From Oscillospiraceae bacterium (GTDB lineage Bacteria > Bacillota > Clostridia > Oscillospirales > Oscillospiraceae), in contig DAOUQJ010000001.1 in NCBI GenBank assembly GCA_030625685.1, positions 1 through 64,000 on the forward strand: a DNA stretch of 64,000 nucleotides, read 5' to 3'. Within the stretch, counting starts at the first letter, position 1; each line of letters begins with the position of its first letter. Both the position numbers and the translations under genes were made by a program. Below are positions 60,910-64,000 of the stretch, piece after piece. The notes beneath the pieces are model-generated. The model saw nothing but the letters and a program-made list of their open reading frames with translations. It searched no databases and was not told the DNA's origin.

Positions 60910-62636
60910 TCTTCCCCACCTCCACTGATTTGATACGTCGCACTGGTCTCTGCAATGCCTAAAAATGTTTGAAATAAATTAAGTTTTCCATATCCCCACT
61001 TGGTATTGGGATAAGGAATCCCTTCATCTCGATCACAACCACTGATGAGCAGTAGGCGCACAATCTCACCATCCATGGTTTTCATATTGCCTTGCACAAT
61101 GCCCCATTCGAGCAGTAGCGCCGCCGCGCCTGCTGTAATGGCAGCTGACACACTCGTTCCTGTCATCGTGCCAAAGCCCTGTGGATACATCCCCAAAACA
61201 TCAACTCCTGGCGCCACAAAATCAGGCGCCATTCTCGGCAGTCTTGTCGGTCCCCATGACGAGGAAAGATAGAGACTGTTGTCTTTACTGTCATACGCCC
61301 CACAGGTAATCGCCCTCAGTGACGTTGCAGGAAACACAATGGTGTATTCTGGCACAGGCTTCATAAATTCTACGGTTTCATTGACTTGCCCTGTGATGGG
61401 AAGCCATGCGTGGTATTCGCCATCCAAAATCGAATCGCCATAGAGCCTTATTTCCCAAATGCCCTCTTTTGCACTCTCAAACCCAATGACGACAACGGAA
61501 TTCACATCTTTATAGTAACCAATTTTGACCTTGGTTCTCTCCAAAATCAGCTCTTCTTCGATTTCAAACCCCACTTGAAATGGCACACGACTCACCGCTT
61601 CTCCAGCTGGCGCAATGACTGCCACAGAAATCGTGTCATACGACGCAGAAAACAAGCTGACTGAAAACGAAGTCTTCTCTCCCACTCGGATGCTAATGGA
61701 ATCTGTTGCACCTGTTTCCGTTATTTTTCCCTGTGTGTGATGCTTTGCATCGCTCTCATTGCCTCCTGCTGTCACAATGGCAAAGCCTGTGCGTTGAGAC
61801 ATCACCGAAATATATTCCTCAAAGGGTGTATTTCCATCGTGACCCGAAAAATTAGACCCCATGCCAATACAGAGTACCACTGGCAAATTGAGCTCTTCTG
61901 CACGGTCAAACACATAGTTTGCCCCCAACATAAAATCAAGCGAAGAGTAGACATCCTCTGCTTCTTCTGGAATGAAAAACTTTTCTCTGGCAAACTCATT
62001 TGCTTTTTTGAGTTTGACTGCAATAATCTGCGCATTCGGTGCAGCGCCACTGAATTCTCCCTCTTTGCTTCCAGCAGCGATAGAGGCTAAAAATGTACCA
62101 TGGCCGTGGGTGTCTACCGTTGGCACAACCTCCAAGGGGTTTTCACTTTCCAAGGCATTGTCAATGTCGCTTCTTGAAAATTCAGCCCCATAATACAAAT
62201 CATCCCCACGAGGCCCATCTAAAGTCTGATCCCAGATGCTGATGATTTTTGTTGTACCATCGGGAAAGCGAAACACATCCTTTGTGTAGTCAATTCCTGA
62301 GTCGACAATGCCAATCACCACACCCTCTCCCGAAAGATTGAGATACGGCTGATTGAGGACAGCTGTAATTCCTGCACTTTCTAAGTTGATCTGGTCAAGT
62401 GGCGACATCATTCTGGGAAAAAATCCGATGAAATCACTGCCAAACGCGGCAAAGAGATCAGCAATGTTTGCCCGATTTGTATAAATGGGGATATATCCCG
62501 CTTCTAAGACGATGCCCACACGGATATAGGGCAGGTTCTCAATAATATCCTGCGCACGTTTTGTGTTGAGTATATGAAATTGCACTGTCGTTGGCAGTTT
62601 AACAAATTCCTCCAACGGCAAATTGTCCTCGTCCAA
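60906..62636 (-). CDS. Csp-type subtilisin-like germination protease
   Basis: A 576-residue S8 protease of the Csp family. With TTG start 62636 (AAAGAGGTG 7 nt before it) the catalytic triad is Asp about 112 (GIVDSGID), His about 179 (THGHGTF) and Ser about 495 (TGTSVSA); all are present. A large insert at about 300-430 is the Csp jelly-roll domain (HAWLPITGQVNETV). The N-terminal 90 residues are the prodomain. Csp proteases cut pro-SleC during bile-salt or amino acid germination. It overlaps sleC by 4 bp and follows the second csp by about 130 bp. Confidence 0.85.
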   Translation of the reverse strand: MDEDNLPLEEFVKLPTTVQFHILNTKRAQDIIENLPYIRVGIVLEAGYIPIYTNRANIADLFAAFGSDFIGFFPRMMSPLDQINLESAGITAVLNQPYLNLSGEGVVIGIVDSGIDYTKDVFRFPDGTTKIISIWDQTLDGPRGDDLYYGAEFSRSDIDNALESENPLEVVPTVDTHGHGTFLASIAAGSKEGEFSGAAPNAQIIAVKLKKANEFAREKFFIPEEAEDVYSSLDFMLGANYVFDRAEELNLPVVLCIGMGSNFSGHDGNTPFEEYISVMSQRTGFAIVTAGGNESDAKHHTQGKITETGATDSISIRVGEKTSFSVSLFSASYDTISVAVIAPAGEAVSRVPFQVGFEIEEELILERTKVKIGYYKDVNSVVVIGFESAKEGIWEIRLYGDSILDGEYHAWLPITGQVNETVEFMKPVPEYTIVFPATSLRAITCGAYDSKDNSLYLSSSWGPTRLPRMAPDFVAPGVDVLGMYPQGFGTMTGTSVSAAITAGAAALLLEWGIVQGNMKTMDGEIVRLLLISGCDRDEGIPYPNTKWGYGKLNLFQTFLGIAETSATYQISGGGEE

Positions 62637-62766
62637 GTTGTCACACCTCTTTCTATCTTCTGCTATCAAGCATTTTTAGTTGCCCAGTGGAAAGCGCAAC
62701 ACGCTTTGTCACAATGTTCATTTTGGTTTCTGCCTGTTTGATGACATCCTTGCAAAAGGGCGCGTT

Positions 62767-64000
62767 TTAAAAGCCATCGGTGAAAGTCTCTCTCGAATCG
62801 CGCAACCCCAAAAAAGTCTGATACAAGTTGAGTGAACCATACCCCCACTGATTGTTGGGATATTCCATATCCTTGTCGCGATCGCAACCTGCAATGAGCA
62901 TCAGACGAATGACATCACTGTCCATTGCTGGCATATTTTCTTCTACAATGCCCCATTGTAGTAGCAGCGCCACAGCACCAGCTGTCACCGCTGCGGCTAC
63001 GCTCGTGCCACTCATGGTACCAAACCCTGTGGGATATACCCCTCGAATGTTGACCCCAGGAGCAACAAGATCAGGCGCCATGCGAGGCAGTCTTGTCGGT
63101 CCCCAAGAAGATGAGGCGGCAAGGCTTCCATCTTCACTGTTATATGACCCTGTGATGATGGCGCGCAAAGAGTTTGCCGGATACACCGTTGTGTACTCTG
63201 GCACAGGGTCAGTAAAAACCACATTCGGGCTCACTTGCCCTGTAATGGGAAGCCAAGCATGATATTCCCCATTCAAAATGGAATCGCCATAGACAATGAT
63301 TTCCCAAATGCCCTCCACTGCGTTCTCAAAACCAATGGTGATGAGCGTACTAACTTCTTGATAATAGGTGATATAGATGGTGGTCTGCTCAAATAAGAGC
63401 TGTTCAATCACCATATCTCCCACTTTAAATGGCACACGACTAATCATATCTCCCGTCGGTGACACCACCGCAACCGTGATTTTATCAGGCGCTTCTCCAA
63501 ATAGATTCACCTGAAATGAGGCTCTTTGCTGTCCCACACTGATGCCAATACGCTCCACTGCCCCAGTTTCTTCAAGCTTTCCCTGTGTGTGATGTTTGGC
63601 ATTGCTCTCATTGCCTGCGGACGTCACCACACTGTACCCAGGCCTTTGTGCTAAAAAATTGATATATTCCTCAAATTGCGTATAGCCATCATGCCCAGTG
63701 TCATTTGAACCCAAGCCCAAGCAGATAACCACAGGGGCATTTTGTTCGTTTGCCACTTTGACGACATAGTCCATGCCCAGCATAACATCCGCATTGTGAT
63801 ACAAATCTGGTTTATTGGGTTCTACCAAAAAGCGCTCAATAAAATACTCACTGATGCGTCGCAGTTTCACCACTACCAGTTTGGCGTCTGGCGCTGCCCC
63901 AATGTAATTTTCCGTTTTACTGCCTGCCGCCACCGATGACAAAAACGTACCATGCCCTAAAACATCTCTAGTTGGCACAATGTCATACGGAGTGGGGGAT
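62767..64000 (-). CDS. Csp-type subtilisin-like germination protease, partial
   Basis: The 5' end lies beyond the window: the frame is open to base 64000. The visible 411 residues contain the catalytic His (DVLGHGTF), the Csp jelly-roll insert (HAWLPITGQVSPNV), and the Ser (SGTSVAA); the Asp lies outside. It is a paralogue of 60906-62636, with high similarity in blocks such as WGPTRLPRMAPDLVAPGVN. In C. difficile one Csp is catalytically dead and acts as receptor; this copy keeps His and Ser. Confidence 0.85.
   Translation of the reverse strand, partial: SPTPYDIVPTRDVLGHGTFLSSVAAGSKTENYIGAAPDAKLVVVKLRRISEYFIERFLVEPNKPDLYHNADVMLGMDYVVKVANEQNAPVVICLGLGSNDTGHDGYTQFEEYINFLAQRPGYSVVTSAGNESNAKHHTQGKLEETGAVERIGISVGQQRASFQVNLFGEAPDKITVAVVSPTGDMISRVPFKVGDMVIEQLLFEQTTIYITYYQEVSTLITIGFENAVEGIWEIIVYGDSILNGEYHAWLPITGQVSPNVVFTDPVPEYTTVYPANSLRAIITGSYNSEDGSLAASSSWGPTRLPRMAPDLVAPGVNIRGVYPTGFGTMSGTSVAAAVTAGAVALLLQWGIVEENMPAMDSDVIRLMLIAGCDRDKDMEYPNNQWGYGSLNLYQTFLGLRDSRETFTDGF

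Overview
The window looks like the chromosome of an anaerobic, endospore-forming member of the Clostridia (Bacillota). Evidence: strong AGGAGG-type ribosome binding sites with frequent TTG and GTG starts, a csp-csp-sleC spore-germination cluster, a tryptophan T-box operon (trpXYZ), a lysine 2,3-aminomutase-family protein and SbcCD. No species can be named.

Region 1 (1 to about 38,100) is a prophage or prophage-derived island, mostly on the minus strand. From right to left it has a CI-like/Cro-like switch (37.2-38.0 kb), a stand-alone Spo0A DNA-binding domain, a truncated SSB, a replisome organizer and a DnaC-like helicase loader (33.8-36.4 kb), and an ArpU/RinA-type late regulator (28.5 kb). 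Then come terminase small and large subunits, portal, scaffold, decoration protein, a gpT-like capsid protein, a connector, a P22 gp10-like stabilization protein and fibres (8-23 kb). The absence of tail-tube, sheath and tape-measure genes suggests a short-tailed (podovirus-like) phage. No integrase, endolysin or holin was recognised; these may lie left of base 1 or be lost. The phage genes are broken up by plus-strand blocks of non-phage genes, several of them tandem triplicates of small membrane proteins, plus a MutS2-like gene, an SDR/MerR pair, a methyltransferase and a run of micro-ORFs.

The most interesting part is the left end (1-6,108). A 1,230-residue virion-type polyvalent protein (HExxH zincin, phage-associated domain) ends in a TNT-type NAD+ glycohydrolase toxin domain and is followed by a small immunity-like gene. 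Next to it lies a second, stand-alone TNT toxin gene with three further related immunity-like genes. This second cassette is enclosed by a perfect 59-bp inverted repeat. A 25-bp identical, in-frame direct repeat marks the constant/variable junction in both toxin genes, so recombination could swap toxin tips. This resembles the orphan-tip arrays of Rhs and CdiA systems, but on a temperate phage.

Region 2 (38.7-46 kb) holds a locally expanded family of membrane proteins and lipoproteins sharing one unrecognised extracytoplasmic domain, then an AT-rich gene with a PD-(D/E)XK nuclease signature. Region 3 (46-58.3 kb) is ordinary chromosome: an orphan betaine-type binding protein, a lipoprotein, sbcDC, an unusual pseudopilin, the T-box-controlled trpXYZ operon, a GyrI-like protein and a DUF11-type surface protein. 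Region 4 (58.4-64 kb, minus strand) holds a KamA-family radical SAM enzyme and the germination cluster: two Csp subtilases (the first cut by the window end) and a SleC-like cortex hydrolase.
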